A stretch of DNA of 64,000 nt, taken from contig JAYQLX010000003.1 in NCBI GenBank assembly GCA_038143435.1, positions 248,001 through 312,000 on the forward strand. The letters are read 5' to 3'. A model generated the notes under the pieces. The model was not told the DNA's origin. It made no database searches and worked only from the letters and a program-made list of their open reading frames with translations. The translations under genes and the position numbers were made by a program. Origin of the DNA: UBA8337 sp038143435. Lineage in GTDB: Bacteria; Pseudomonadota; Alphaproteobacteria; RS24. Below are positions 1 through 8,882 of the stretch, piece after piece (position 1 is the first letter of the stretch; every line of letters starts with the position of its first letter).

Positions 1-244
1 TTCGGCGCCGGATATTGCCGGTCAAGGCAAAGCCAATCCGATTGCCTCAATCATGAGTTTTGCAATGGCATTGCGCTATACGTTTGACCGCGGCGGTGAT
101 GCTGATTTATTGGAAAATGCGGTGACCGCCGTGCTCGATAAGGGCGTGCGCACCGGTGATATTATGCAGGCCGATATGCAATTGGTCGGCACAAGCGGCA
201 TGGGCGATGCAGTCCTCGCCGCTTTAGAAGAATTGGGAGCTTAG
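1..244 (+). CDS. leuB: 3-isopropylmalate dehydrogenase, C-terminal part (truncated by window edge)
   Basis: This is the last 80 residues of LeuB, which oxidises and decarboxylates 3-isopropylmalate with NAD in leucine biosynthesis. The reading frame is open from base 2 to a TAG at 242-244. The peptide begins with SAPDIAGQGKANPIA, the conserved stretch near the LeuB C-terminus that contains the NAD-side loop, and ends in a helical tail typical of the family. The true start lies before the window. asd follows after two bases, an arrangement common in alphaproteobacteria, so the two are probably cotranscribed. Confidence 0.9.
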   Translation, partial: SAPDIAGQGKANPIASIMSFAMALRYTFDRGGDADLLENAVTAVLDKGVRTGDIMQADMQLVGTSGMGDAVLAALEELGA

Positions 245-246
245 CC

Positions 247-1284
247 ATGTCTTATGTGGTCGCTGTGGTTGGTGCGACAGGAAATGTCGGACGCGAAATG
301 CTCAATATTTTGGATGAGCGCAAATTCCCCGCCTCGCGGGTTGATGCGGTTGCCTCGCGGCGCAGCCAGGGTCGCGAAGTGAGCTTTGGCGATAAAACGC
401 TGAAATGCCAAGCGCTGGAAAATTACGATTTCGGCAAAGCCGATATTGCGCTATTTGCGGCCGGTTCCGGCCCGGCCAAAGAATATGCGCCGATTGCCGC
501 CAAAGCCGGTTGTGTGGTGATTGACAATTCATCGCTCTATCGCATGGATGATGATGTGCCGTTGATTGTGCCCGAGGTCAATCCGCAAGATATTGCCGGT
601 TATACGCAACGCAATATTATCGCCAATCCCAATTGCTCCACCGCGCAGCTGGTTGTCGCTTTGAAGCCTTTGCACGCTTTGGCCAAAATTAGACGCGTGG
701 TGGTGGCGACTTATCAATCCGTGTCGGGGGCCGGCAATGCGGCAATGGATGAGCTGTTTACCCAGACGCGCGGCATTTTCGTCAATGATGAGATGAAGCG
801 CGAAAACTTCACCAAGCAGATCGCCTTTAATGTCATTCCGCATATTGACGTATTTATGAAAGACGGCGCGACCAAAGAAGAATGGAAAATGGTGGTCGAG
901 ACCCAAAAAATGCTCGACCCCGATATTGCCATGAGCACGACTTGCGTGCGGGTGCCGGTATTTGTCGGCCATTCCGAAGCGGTGCATATTGAATTTGAAA
1001 GCGCCGTTTCCTTAGATGCTGCGCGCGCCGCATTGGAAGAAGCGCCGGGCATTTTGGTCGTCGATCGGCGCGAAGATGAAGGCTATGTCACGCCGGTCGA
1101 ATGTGTCGGTGAATATGAGACTTTTGTCTCGCGCTTGCGCGTCGATGACAGTGTCGAGCACGGTCTTGCGCTATGGGTGGTGTCAGATAATTTGCGCAAA
1201 GGCGCAGCCTTAAACGCTGTGCAAATTGCCGAATTATTGACCGAGAAACATCTCACGGAAAGCCGCATCAAGGCCGAGGCGTAA
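247..1284 (+). CDS. asd: aspartate-semialdehyde dehydrogenase
   Basis: Asd reduces aspartyl phosphate to aspartate semialdehyde, the branch point to lysine/diaminopimelate, threonine and methionine. At 345 residues it is full length. The NADP-binding loop GATGNVG is at residues 9-15, and the catalytic cysteine is C130 in NPNC. The ATG lies two bases after the leuB stop, and a GGAG ribosome site sits inside the end of leuB, so translation is probably coupled. The gene ends four bases before the convergent pdxY stop, with no terminator between them. Confidence 0.97.
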   Translation: MSYVVAVVGATGNVGREMLNILDERKFPASRVDAVASRRSQGREVSFGDKTLKCQALENYDFGKADIALFAAGSGPAKEYAPIAAKAGCVVIDNSSLYRMDDDVPLIVPEVNPQDIAGYTQRNIIANPNCSTAQLVVALKPLHALAKIRRVVVATYQSVSGAGNAAMDELFTQTRGIFVNDEMKRENFTKQIAFNVIPHIDVFMKDGATKEEWKMVVETQKMLDPDIAMSTTCVRVPVFVGHSEAVHIEFESAVSLDAARAALEEAPGILVVDRREDEGYVTPVECVGEYETFVSRLRVDDSVEHGLALWVVSDNLRKGAALNAVQIAELLTEKHLTESRIKAEA

Positions 1285-1288
1285 CGGC

Positions 1289-2152
1289 TTAAATATTCAA
1301 CTTGTCTTGAATGGCGGCGGCGGCAATGTGCACCGGCCCATGCGGCAAGGTGCTGGTTTCCATATTGGCGGCGGCCATTTGCGCCAAAGTGGCGCAAGCA
1401 ATGCCCAGCGCTTTCGGCTCTTCAGCCAAATGCAGGCCGAGATAAAGCGCGGCAAAAAAATCACCCATGCCATAAGGCGCTTTGGGCGCGCGCGCCGTTT
1501 CGCAACGCAATACCTCATCGGCGGTCACCGCCAAAGCGGCAATGCGCTCGGCAGCGGCAGGGGCGGATGTGACGACCATATGCGCGACGCCCAAATCGCG
1601 CGCCGCATCGACCGCTTCGACCTCATCGGCAAAGCCGTCGCGTCCGGCCAGCCTTTGCAATTCATATAAATTGGGGGTTGCCATATCGGCCAAAGGCAAA
1701 AGCCGGTCGCGTAAGCCATGCATGACTTCTTCGGGCAAATAAAGGCGCCCTTCATCGCCGCAAATCGGGTCGCAGCAATAAAACACCTGCGGATTGACGG
1801 CTTTTATTTTGGCAATAATCTGCGCCGCCGCATCAATATGGGCGGCGCTGGGTAAATAGCCGGTCAAAATGGCAGCGCAATTATCAAGCGCGCCAGCGGT
1901 CAATAACCAATCGGCAATCTCAACCATTTGCATCGGCTTTATGGGGCCACCGGCCGGTGCCCCGTTTTCGGGAAAAGCGGCCGGATGGGCCGATAATAAA
2001 GTGGTCGGCAAGGTGACGGTTTCATGGCCGATGGCGCGCAATGCCGGCATGGTCGCTTTCAACCCGACCTGGCCGCTGACCACTTGGCTCGACATGACGA
2101 ATATACTGCCGTGACCGGCTTTTGCCCCTTGCATCTTGCTCCTCTTACGCAA
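1289..2152 (-). CDS. pdxY: pyridoxal kinase
   Basis: This 287-residue ribokinase-fold protein phosphorylates pyridoxal in the vitamin B6 salvage route. Family marks visible are SSQVVSGQVG near the N-terminus, ILTGYLPS, the CDPICGDEG loop, ATPNLYELQ, and the anion-hole and catalytic-base motif GMGDFFAA near the C-terminus, where most members have GTGD. The first ATG is at 2152. A second ATG six codons downstream is an equally possible start, since the residues before the core fold are not conserved. It stands alone on the minus strand between two plus-strand groups. PdxK and PdxY cannot be separated by eye. Confidence 0.88.
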   Translation of the reverse strand: MRKRSKMQGAKAGHGSIFVMSSQVVSGQVGLKATMPALRAIGHETVTLPTTLLSAHPAAFPENGAPAGGPIKPMQMVEIADWLLTAGALDNCAAILTGYLPSAAHIDAAAQIIAKIKAVNPQVFYCCDPICGDEGRLYLPEEVMHGLRDRLLPLADMATPNLYELQRLAGRDGFADEVEAVDAARDLGVAHMVVTSAPAAAERIAALAVTADEVLRCETARAPKAPYGMGDFFAALYLGLHLAEEPKALGIACATLAQMAAANMETSTLPHGPVHIAAAAIQDKLNI

Positions 2153-2193
2153 GCCGTTAAACTGGTTTTCATATTAAAGGGAGTTGCAGGCCA

Positions 2194-3102
2194 TTGACAT
2201 CGGAAAAACAGACATCTGAAAACGGCTTTGCCCTGCGGCCACGCCGCTCGGCGCTTTATATGCCGGGCGCCAATGCGCGCGCACTGGAAAAAGCGCGCAG
2301 CTTGGATGCTGATTGCCTGCTGCTCGATTTGGAAGATGCGGTCGCCCCTGACACTAAAGCAGAAGCGCGCGTGCAAATTTGCGAGGCTTTGCGCGAGGGC
2401 GGCTATGGCGCGCGCGAGCTGGTGGTGCGCATTAATGCGCTGGATACGGCATGGGGCGCAGATGATGTGGCGGCGCTCACGGATTTGCCTGAGGCGGCGC
2501 GCCCGCATGCCATTCTCGCGCCGAAAATATCGACAGCTGAACAAATTGATGCGCTGGTCGCACGCATGCCCGAGGATTGCGCTTTGTGGATTATGGTCGA
2601 AACGCCTGAAGCCATTTTTAATATTGAAAGCTTGGCGGCCAAAGCTGCTGACACGCCGCTTGCCGCTTTTATTATGGGCACCAATGATTTGGCCAAAGAA
2701 ATGCGCGCCGCTTTGGTTAAAGGCCGCGCCCCGCTCATGACGGCGCTGTCTTTGGCGCTTTTGGCGGCACGCCAATATGGGCTTACCATATTGGATGGCG
2801 TGTTTAATGATATTGCCGATGAAGAAGGGTTCGCGGCCGAATGTCGGCAGGGGGCCGATATGGGTTTTGACGGCAAGACGCTTATTCATCCAAGCCAATT
2901 GGCCGTGTGCAATGGGGTGTTTGCCCCATCTGAAGAAGAAGTGGCGCAAGCGCGCGATGTCGTTGCCGCCTTTGCCGATCCTGAAAACGCCGGCAAAGGT
3001 GTGCTGAAGGTCAATGGCAAAATGACCGAATTATTGCACCGCGATATGGCCGCGCGCCTATTGGCGATTGATGCCGCCATTGCGGCACGGCAGGAGGCCT
3101 AA
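2194..3102 (+). CDS. HpcH/HpaI aldolase, CitE-like (malyl-CoA/citramalyl-CoA lyase type)
   Basis: This is a 302-residue TIM-barrel CoA-ester lyase or thioesterase of the CitE/malyl-CoA lyase group. Visible marks are RSALYMPGAN near the N-terminus, the metal-binding segment LLDLEDAVAP, IMVETPEA with its metal glutamate, GTNDLAKEM, and DGKTLIHPSQ. The start is TTG at 2194 with a GCAGG site just upstream; there is no ATG before the conserved core. It overlaps the next gene by one base (TAATG). Pairing with a mesaconyl-CoA hydratase-like gene favours L-malyl-CoA or beta-methylmalyl-CoA as substrate. The family includes citramalyl-CoA lyases and (3S)-malyl-CoA thioesterases, so the exact reaction is open. 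Confidence 0.85.
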   Translation: MTSEKQTSENGFALRPRRSALYMPGANARALEKARSLDADCLLLDLEDAVAPDTKAEARVQICEALREGGYGARELVVRINALDTAWGADDVAALTDLPEAARPHAILAPKISTAEQIDALVARMPEDCALWIMVETPEAIFNIESLAAKAADTPLAAFIMGTNDLAKEMRAALVKGRAPLMTALSLALLAARQYGLTILDGVFNDIADEEGFAAECRQGADMGFDGKTLIHPSQLAVCNGVFAPSEEEVAQARDVVAAFADPENAGKGVLKVNGKMTELLHRDMAARLLAIDAAIAARQEA

Positions 3103-4172
3103 TGGGGGACGGGTATATGATGGACGGGCGTTATTTTGAGCACTTCACCCTCGGTGACATGATTGTGCATGGCGTGCCGCGCACGCTGACAAGCGGCGAC
3201 GCAAGCCTTTATCAAGCGCTTTATGGCGGGCGCAATCCACTGTTTTGCGCGCGTCCTGTCGCCGAGGCCATTGGCCTTAAGGATATGCCGCTCGATAGCT
3301 GGCTGGTCTTTCATATTGTTTTCGGCAAAACCGTGGCCGATATTTCGCGCCATGCGGTGGCCAATTTGGGTTATGCGCAAGGGCTGTTTCATGCGCCCGT
3401 CTTTGTCGGCGATACGCTCTCCGCGCGCTCTGAAGTCATCGGTCTCAGGCAAAATAAAAGCGGGGAAAGCGGGCTGGTTATGGTGCGCACAAGCGGCATG
3501 AACCAGCATGGCGAGACGGTCTTGTCTTATGTGCGCTGGGTGATGGTGAAAAAGCGCGACACAAGTCTCGCCGCCCCCGAAACCGTCTGGCCCGATATGG
3601 CCGCCGCGGTCGCCCCCGCCCAAGTGCCGCCGCCGCAAGGCGACTTTTCCCAGTGGCAGGCGCGCGATACCGGCAGCGACATGTTTTTTGAAGATTATCA
3701 GGCGGGCATGAAAATCAGTCATGGTGACGGCACGAGCTTGGAAGAAGCCGAACATATGCTGGCGACGCGGCTTTATCAAAATAATGCGGCGGTGCATTTT
3801 GATGCGCATTTGCAAAGCCAAAGCCGTTTCGGCAAAAGGCTGGTTTATGGCGGTCATATAATATCGCATGTCGCCTCTATGGCGTTTAACGGGTTGGGTA
3901 ATTTGGCCGGTTATGCGGCACTGAATGGCGGCAGCCATGCTGCCCCGTGCTTTGCCGGTGATACGCTTTATGGCTGGAGTGAGGTTTTGGACAAGGCCGC
4001 TTTTGACGGGCGCGGCGATGTCGGGGCGCTGCGCTTGCGCCATATTGTGCTGAAAAACCGAGGCCAACAGGCTGAAAACGGCGATTTTATCGATAAGACG
4101 GAAAATGGTGATGTGCACCAAGATGTGGTGCTCGATATTGATGTTTGGGCCTATATCGCCAAACGGCGCTGA
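3102..4172 (+). CDS. mch: MaoC-type double hot-dog hydratase, mesaconyl-CoA hydratase-like
   Basis: The 356-residue product closely follows the pattern of beta-methylmalyl-CoA dehydratase/mesaconyl-CoA hydratase. The N-terminal half carries FEHFTLGD, VPRTLTSGDASLY, FHIVFGKTV and VANLGYAQG, and the second half repeats the hot-dog fold with FEDYQAGM and RLVYGGHIISH. An AGGAGG ribosome site lies at 3092-3097, and the ATG overlaps the preceding stop. Together with the CitE-like gene it could interconvert mesaconyl-CoA, methylmalyl-CoA, glyoxylate and propionyl-CoA, or handle side products of C5 branched dicarboxylate metabolism. The link to sdh is positional. No other ethylmalonyl-CoA pathway gene is in this window. 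Confidence 0.82.
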   Translation: MGDGYMMDGRYFEHFTLGDMIVHGVPRTLTSGDASLYQALYGGRNPLFCARPVAEAIGLKDMPLDSWLVFHIVFGKTVADISRHAVANLGYAQGLFHAPVFVGDTLSARSEVIGLRQNKSGESGLVMVRTSGMNQHGETVLSYVRWVMVKKRDTSLAAPETVWPDMAAAVAPAQVPPPQGDFSQWQARDTGSDMFFEDYQAGMKISHGDGTSLEEAEHMLATRLYQNNAAVHFDAHLQSQSRFGKRLVYGGHIISHVASMAFNGLGNLAGYAALNGGSHAAPCFAGDTLYGWSEVLDKAAFDGRGDVGALRLRHIVLKNRGQQAENGDFIDKTENGDVHQDVVLDIDVWAYIAKRR

Positions 4173-4206
4173 GGCGTTTCATGCGACTGCCTGTCGCGTC
4201 ATCGGA

Positions 4207-4237
4207 TTGGCCTTAGGCACGGTTTTTTGTGTATAGT
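4207..4237 (+). promoter_or_regulatory. possible promoter of the sdh operon
   Basis: In the 91-base gap before sdhC there is a TATAGT at 4232-4237 and a TTGGCC at 4207-4212. The 19-base spacing is longer than ideal. It is the only sigma-70-like pair seen in this gap. An AGGAG ribosome site follows at 4251-4255. Confidence 0.3.
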
Positions 4238-4263
4238 CAGCCCATTAATTAGGAGCTTAGTGC

Positions 4264-4668
4264 ATGTCCGAACAAAGCAAACCGGCGCGGCCATTATCGC
4301 CGCATATCCAGATTTACCGCTGGACCTTGACCATGATGTTGTCGATTTTGCATCGCGCCACCGGACTTGCGCTTTATGCCGGCACCGCCCTTTTGGCTTG
4401 GTGGCTGCTGGCTGCCGCTTCGGGCCCTGAGGCCTATGCGCAAGTGCAGGCCGTCTCGTCGGCCTGGTATGGGCGCTTGGTTTTGTTCGGCTATACATGG
4501 GCTTTGTTTCACCACATGTTTGGCGGCATTCGCCATTTCATTTGGGATACCGGGCGCGGTTTTGACTTGAAACATGTCGAAATTCTCGCGCGCATCACCG
4601 CTTTTGTGCCGCCGCTTTTGACGCTTGGGGTCTGGGGCGCGGCCTATGCTTATTTGGGGGTTTTGTAA
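4264..4668 (+). CDS. sdhC: succinate dehydrogenase cytochrome b556 subunit
   Basis: SdhC is one of the two membrane anchors of complex II; it helps bind heme b and ubiquinone. The 134-residue protein has the family start SPHIQIYRW, the quinone-site segment SILHRATG, three hydrophobic helices, and the HHMFGGIRHFIWD block that contains the heme-ligand histidine. The start is ATG at 4264 with AGGAG nine bases upstream. The stop overlaps the sdhD start as TAATG, so the anchors are translationally coupled. Confidence 0.95.
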   Translation: MSEQSKPARPLSPHIQIYRWTLTMMLSILHRATGLALYAGTALLAWWLLAAASGPEAYAQVQAVSSAWYGRLVLFGYTWALFHHMFGGIRHFIWDTGRGFDLKHVEILARITAFVPPLLTLGVWGAAYAYLGVL

Positions 4669-5048
4669 TGGCAGATATGCGCACCCCTTTATCGCGGGCC
4701 CGCGGGCTCGGCTCGGCCAAAAAGGGCACGGAGCATTTTTGGATGCAGCGCGTTACCGCTTTGGCCAATATTCCGCTGACGGTTTTTCTGGTCGGCGCAT
4801 TGGTTGTCCATGCGGGCAGCGATTACACCACCATGACCGGCTTTTTGGGCCATCCGTTTATCGGAGTTGTCATGCTGCTGTTGATTTTTTCGGCCTGCTA
4901 TCATATGCGCCTCGGCCTGCAAGTGGTGATTGAAGATTATGTGCATGGCGAAGCGACCAAATTATTGGCGCTGATTGCCAATCAGTTTTTCACCCTGACC
5001 ATTGCCGTTGCCTGCGCATTGGCTGTTGCCAAGCTGGTTATCGGCTAG
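4668..5048 (+). CDS. sdhD: succinate dehydrogenase membrane anchor subunit
   Basis: SdhD is the second membrane anchor of complex II. It has 126 residues with three transmembrane helices, the N-terminal segment GSAKKGTEHFW common in alphaproteobacteria, and CYHMRLGLQVVIEDYVH, where the histidine is the expected heme b ligand. The ATG overlaps the sdhC stop. sdhA starts 21 bases downstream behind a GGAG site. Confidence 0.95.
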   Translation: MADMRTPLSRARGLGSAKKGTEHFWMQRVTALANIPLTVFLVGALVVHAGSDYTTMTGFLGHPFIGVVMLLLIFSACYHMRLGLQVVIEDYVHGEATKLLALIANQFFTLTIAVACALAVAKLVIG

Positions 5049-5069
5049 GGTCGGGCAAAGGAGATAAAA

Positions 5070-6856
5070 ATGAGTTCTCATGCGTTTATCGATCATCAAT
5101 TTGACGTCGTCGTTGTCGGGGCCGGTGGCTCGGGTTTGCGCGCCGCATTGGGCTGCGCTGAACGTGGCCTGAAGACGGCATGTATTTCCAAAGTCTTCCC
5201 GACACGCTCGCATACGGTTGCGGCGCAGGGCGGCATTTCTGCCGCGCTCGGCAATATGGGCGATGATGATTGGCGCTGGCATATGTATGACACGGTCAAA
5301 GGCTCTGACTGGCTGGGCGACCAAGATGCGATTGAATATTTGTGCCGCAATGCGCCCGAAGCGGTTTATGAGCTTGAGCATTTCGGCGTGCCGTTTTCGC
5401 GCACGGAAGAAGGCAAGATTTACCAACGCCCGTTTGGCGGCATGACGACCAATTTCGGTGAAGGCATTGCGCAGCGCACTTGCGCCGCCGCCGACCGCAC
5501 CGGCCATGCCATTTTGCACACGCTTTACGGCCAGTCTTTGCGCCATGAAACGGAATTTTTCATCGAATATTTCGCGCTTGATTTGATGATGGAAGATGAC
5601 CGTTGTGTCGGTGTCACCGCGCTTGATATGGCGAGCGGCGAGCTGCACCGCTTTCAGGCTAAGCAGGTGATTTTGGCAACCGGCGGTTATGGCCGTGCCT
5701 ATTTCTCGGCCACCTCGGCGCATACATGCACGGGCGACGGCTCGGCTATGGTCATTCGCGCCGGTCTGCCCTTGCAGGATATGGAATTTGTGCAGTTTCA
5801 CCCGACCGGTATTTACGGCGCCGGTTGTCTGATTACCGAAGGTTCGCGCGGCGAGGGCGGCATTCTCATCAATTCGGAGGGCGAGCGCTTTATGGAACGC
5901 TATGCGCCGTCGGCCAAAGATTTGGCGTCGCGCGATGTGGTGTCGCGTTCCATGACCATTGAAATTCGCGAAGGGCGCGGTGTCGGCCCGAATAATGATC
6001 ATATTTATTTGCATCTCGACCATTTGGACCCGGATGTGCTGGCCGAACGCTTGCCCGGTATTTCAGAAAGCGCGCGTATTTTTGCCGGTGTCGATGTCAC
6101 CAAAGAGCCGATACCGGTGCTGCCGACCGTGCATTATAATATGGGCGGCATTCCGACCAATTATCATGGCGAGGTTTTGAACCCGAGCGGCACGAAGACC
6201 CTGAGCGCGTCGTGCCCGGCCTGATGGCGATTGGCGAAGCGGCTTGCGTCTCGGTGCATGGGGCCAATCGCTTGGGCTCCAATTCGCTGATTGATTTGGT
6301 GGTGTTTGGCCGGGCTTCGGCCCTGCGCACGGCCGAAATTGTCGACCCGTCTGAAGGCTTTGCGCCTTTGGCCGCCAGCGCCGGCAATGATGCGATTGAG
6401 CGCCTTGAGCGTTTCCGCAATGCCAATGGTTCAACGCCGACGGCGGAGCTGCGTCTTGAAATGCAAAAAGCCATGCAAGAAAATTGCGCTGTTTTCCGCA
6501 CCGGCGATGTGTTGGAAGAGGGCTGTCAACGTATGCAAAAAGTGGTCAATGCGATGGATGATATCGGCATTGCCGACCGCTCAATGATTTGGAATTCCGA
6601 CCTGATTGAGACATTGGAATTTGACAATCTCATTGTGCAGGCCATTGCCACAGTGGAAGGGGCCAATGCGCGTAAAGAAAGCCGCGGCGGCCATGCGCGC
6701 GAGGATTATCCCGATCGCGATGATGAAAACTGGATGAAACACACGCTCGCTTATGTCGATGCCAAAGGCAAAGCCAATATTGATTATCGCGGCGTACATA
6801 ATTTCACCCTGACCAATGAGGTCAGCTATATTGAGCCTAAGGCTCGCGTATATTAG
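5070..6856 (+). CDS. sdhA: succinate dehydrogenase flavoprotein subunit (one-base frameshift)
   Basis: SdhA carries covalent FAD and oxidises succinate in the TCA cycle. The first frame (5070-6224) shows the FAD-binding loop VVGAGGSGLR, the FAD-linked histidine H48 in TRSHTV, and the active-site arginine region GSRGEGG. It then runs into a false C-terminus. The second frame resumes with VVPGLMAIGEA and HGANRLGSNSLIDLVVFGRA and continues to the conserved end at 6856. One lost base near 6195-6197, in an AAG following ACG, explains the break, and the restored length is 595 residues, normal for the family. Because sdhCDB are intact this is probably a sequence error rather than a dead gene. Confidence 0.93.
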
Positions 6857-6865
6857 GGGGCGATA

Positions 6866-7645
6866 ATGGTTGAGATTGCACTTCCGGCCAATTCGAAAAT
6901 CGGTAAAGGGGTGGCGCATCCGGCACCCGAAGCGGCGCAAAAACCGCGCACGCTGAAAATCTATCGCTGGAATCCGGACGATGCCGATAATCCGCGCGTC
7001 GACAGCTATACGATCGATGCCGATGATTGCGGGCCGATGGTGCTCGATGCGCTCATCAAGGTGAAAAACGAGATTGACTCGACCCTGACTTTCCGTCGCT
7101 CATGCCGCGAGGGCATTTGCGGCTCTTGCGCGATGAATATTGACGGGCAAAACACTCTGGCCTGCACCAAAGGTTTGAACGAGATTAAGGGCGATATTGC
7201 CATTTATCCGCTGCCACATATGCCGGTGATTAAGGATTTGGTGCCCGATTTGAGCAGCCTTTATGCGCAATATCAGGCGATTGAACCCTGGCTCAAAACC
7301 GATACGCCCAAGCCGCAAAATGAATGGCAGCAAAGCCGCGAAGACCGCGAACAATTGGACGGCTTGTATGAGTGTATTTTGTGCGCTTGCTGTTCGACCT
7401 CATGTCCCAGCTATTGGTGGAATTCGGATAAATATTTGGGCCCGGCCGTCTTGCTGCAAGCCTATCGCTGGCTGGCCGATAGCCGTGATGAAAAAACCGG
7501 CGAGCGGCTCGATGATTTGGAAGATCCGTTCCGCGTTTATCGCTGCCACACCATTATGAATTGCGCCAAAGCCTGCCCGAAAGGCTTGTCACCGGCCAAA
7601 GCGATTACCGAGATCAAAAAAATGATGGTGGCGCGCGAGGTTTAG
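6866..7645 (+). CDS. sdhB: succinate dehydrogenase iron-sulfur subunit
   Basis: SdhB passes electrons from FAD to quinone through three clusters. At 259 residues it is complete. The [2Fe-2S] motif CREGICGSCAMN, the [4Fe-4S] motif CILCACCSTSCP and the [3Fe-4S] motif CHTIMNCAKACPKG are all present. The start is ATG at 6866, preceded by a G-rich ribosome site nine bases after the sdhA stop. It is the last subunit gene of the operon; zapE follows 32 bases later. Confidence 0.97.
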   Translation: MVEIALPANSKIGKGVAHPAPEAAQKPRTLKIYRWNPDDADNPRVDSYTIDADDCGPMVLDALIKVKNEIDSTLTFRRSCREGICGSCAMNIDGQNTLACTKGLNEIKGDIAIYPLPHMPVIKDLVPDLSSLYAQYQAIEPWLKTDTPKPQNEWQQSREDREQLDGLYECILCACCSTSCPSYWWNSDKYLGPAVLLQAYRWLADSRDEKTGERLDDLEDPFRVYRCHTIMNCAKACPKGLSPAKAITEIKKMMVAREV

Positions 7646-7677
7646 ACTTAGGCTGGCGGATAGAAACGGCAGACCAG

Positions 7678-8817
7678 ATGACGACCCCGATTGAAACGGC
7701 CTATCGCGGCCTTATTTCCGACGGCCAAATAGAAGCCGATGCGGCTCAACGCGCCGCCATGGCGCGTTTCGCTGATTTGTTTCAAGCGCTGGAAAATTAT
7801 CGCCCGCAAAAAAGCGGCGGGCTGCTTGCCAAATTGGGCGTGCGCGAAAAACCCGCCCCCAAAGGTCTTTATCTCTATGGCGCGGTCGGGCGCGGCAAAT
7901 CCATGCTGATGGATTTATTTTTTGCCCATGCGCCGGTCACCAAAAAGCGCCGCGTGCATTTTCACGCTTTCATGCAGGAAACCCATGCGCGTATTCACGC
8001 GTTTCGCCAAGCCAATCCGAAATCGGGCGACCCGATGCCGGCCATTGCCAAAGCCATTGCCGCAGAAGTAACGCTTCTCTGTTTTGACGAAATGCAGGTC
8101 AAAGATATTGCCGATGCGTCGATTCTGGGGCGTCTTTTCGCGCTTTTATTGGATGCCGGTATTGTCGTGGTCGCAACCTCCAACCGTCACCCGGACGATT
8201 TATATAAGGGCGGTCTCAACCGCCATCGCTTTTTGCCCTTTATCGAAATGATGAAACAACGCCACATGCTGCACGAAGTGGCGGCGCAAAAAGATTACCG
8301 CTTGGCGCGCCTCACTGCGGCACCGGTTTGGTTCACCCCATGCGGGCCCAAAGCGCGCGCCGCGCTGGATGAACGTTTTCAAAGCCTGACCGAAGGGGTG
8401 GCGGTGGCACCGGCCGTGATTGAGCTGAATGGCCGCACGCTTAATGTGCCGCGCGCGGCGGGCGGGGTGGCGCGTATCGGCTTTGACGCGCTTTGCGTCG
8501 AAGCGCGCGGGGCCGCCGATTATTTGGCGCTGGCGGCGCATTTTCATAGTTTGGTGCTGGATAATATTCCGCTTTTGCAGCCGCAAAAGAAAAATGAGGC
8601 CGTGCGCTTTGTCACGCTCATTGACGCGCTTTATGAGGCCAAAGTAAAGCTCATTGCCTCGGCTGACGGGCCGCCACAAAAGCTTTACCCTGAAGGCGAT
8701 GAGGCGTTTGAATTTGAGCGCACCGTGTCGCGTTTGATGGAAATGCAAAGCCATGATTATCTCGCTTTGCCGCATATTGGCGAAAAGCCCGATGCGGGTG
8801 ACGGCGCGACCAACTGA
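7678..8817 (+). CDS. zapE: cell division/stress ATPase ZapE (AFG1 family)
   Basis: This is a 379-residue AFG1-type AAA P-loop ATPase. Walker A is GAVGRGKSMLMD, Walker B is LLCFDEMQ, and the sensor region includes VVATSNRHPDDLY. ATG at 7678 is chosen over a longer frame that would overlap sdhB by 85 bases, because the conserved family start (ETAYRGLISDGQIEAD) begins right after it. In E. coli ZapE affects Z-ring constriction, and the mitochondrial relative Afg1 helps remove inner-membrane respiratory proteins. A position directly after sdhB fits either idea. Confidence 0.9.
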   Translation: MTTPIETAYRGLISDGQIEADAAQRAAMARFADLFQALENYRPQKSGGLLAKLGVREKPAPKGLYLYGAVGRGKSMLMDLFFAHAPVTKKRRVHFHAFMQETHARIHAFRQANPKSGDPMPAIAKAIAAEVTLLCFDEMQVKDIADASILGRLFALLLDAGIVVVATSNRHPDDLYKGGLNRHRFLPFIEMMKQRHMLHEVAAQKDYRLARLTAAPVWFTPCGPKARAALDERFQSLTEGVAVAPAVIELNGRTLNVPRAAGGVARIGFDALCVEARGAADYLALAAHFHSLVLDNIPLLQPQKKNEAVRFVTLIDALYEAKVKLIASADGPPQKLYPEGDEAFEFERTVSRLMEMQSHDYLALPHIGEKPDAGDGATN

Positions 8818-8882
8818 GGCTTGCCAGCGCTCGGATAATCCGCTACCCACAGGCCAGAAATTTTGAAAGAAGGACGTATTTC

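Noticed and set aside
7561..7677. Longer start of zapE inside sdhB
   Set aside because: It would overlap sdhB by 85 bases, and the added residues have no family match; ATG 7678 begins the conserved region.
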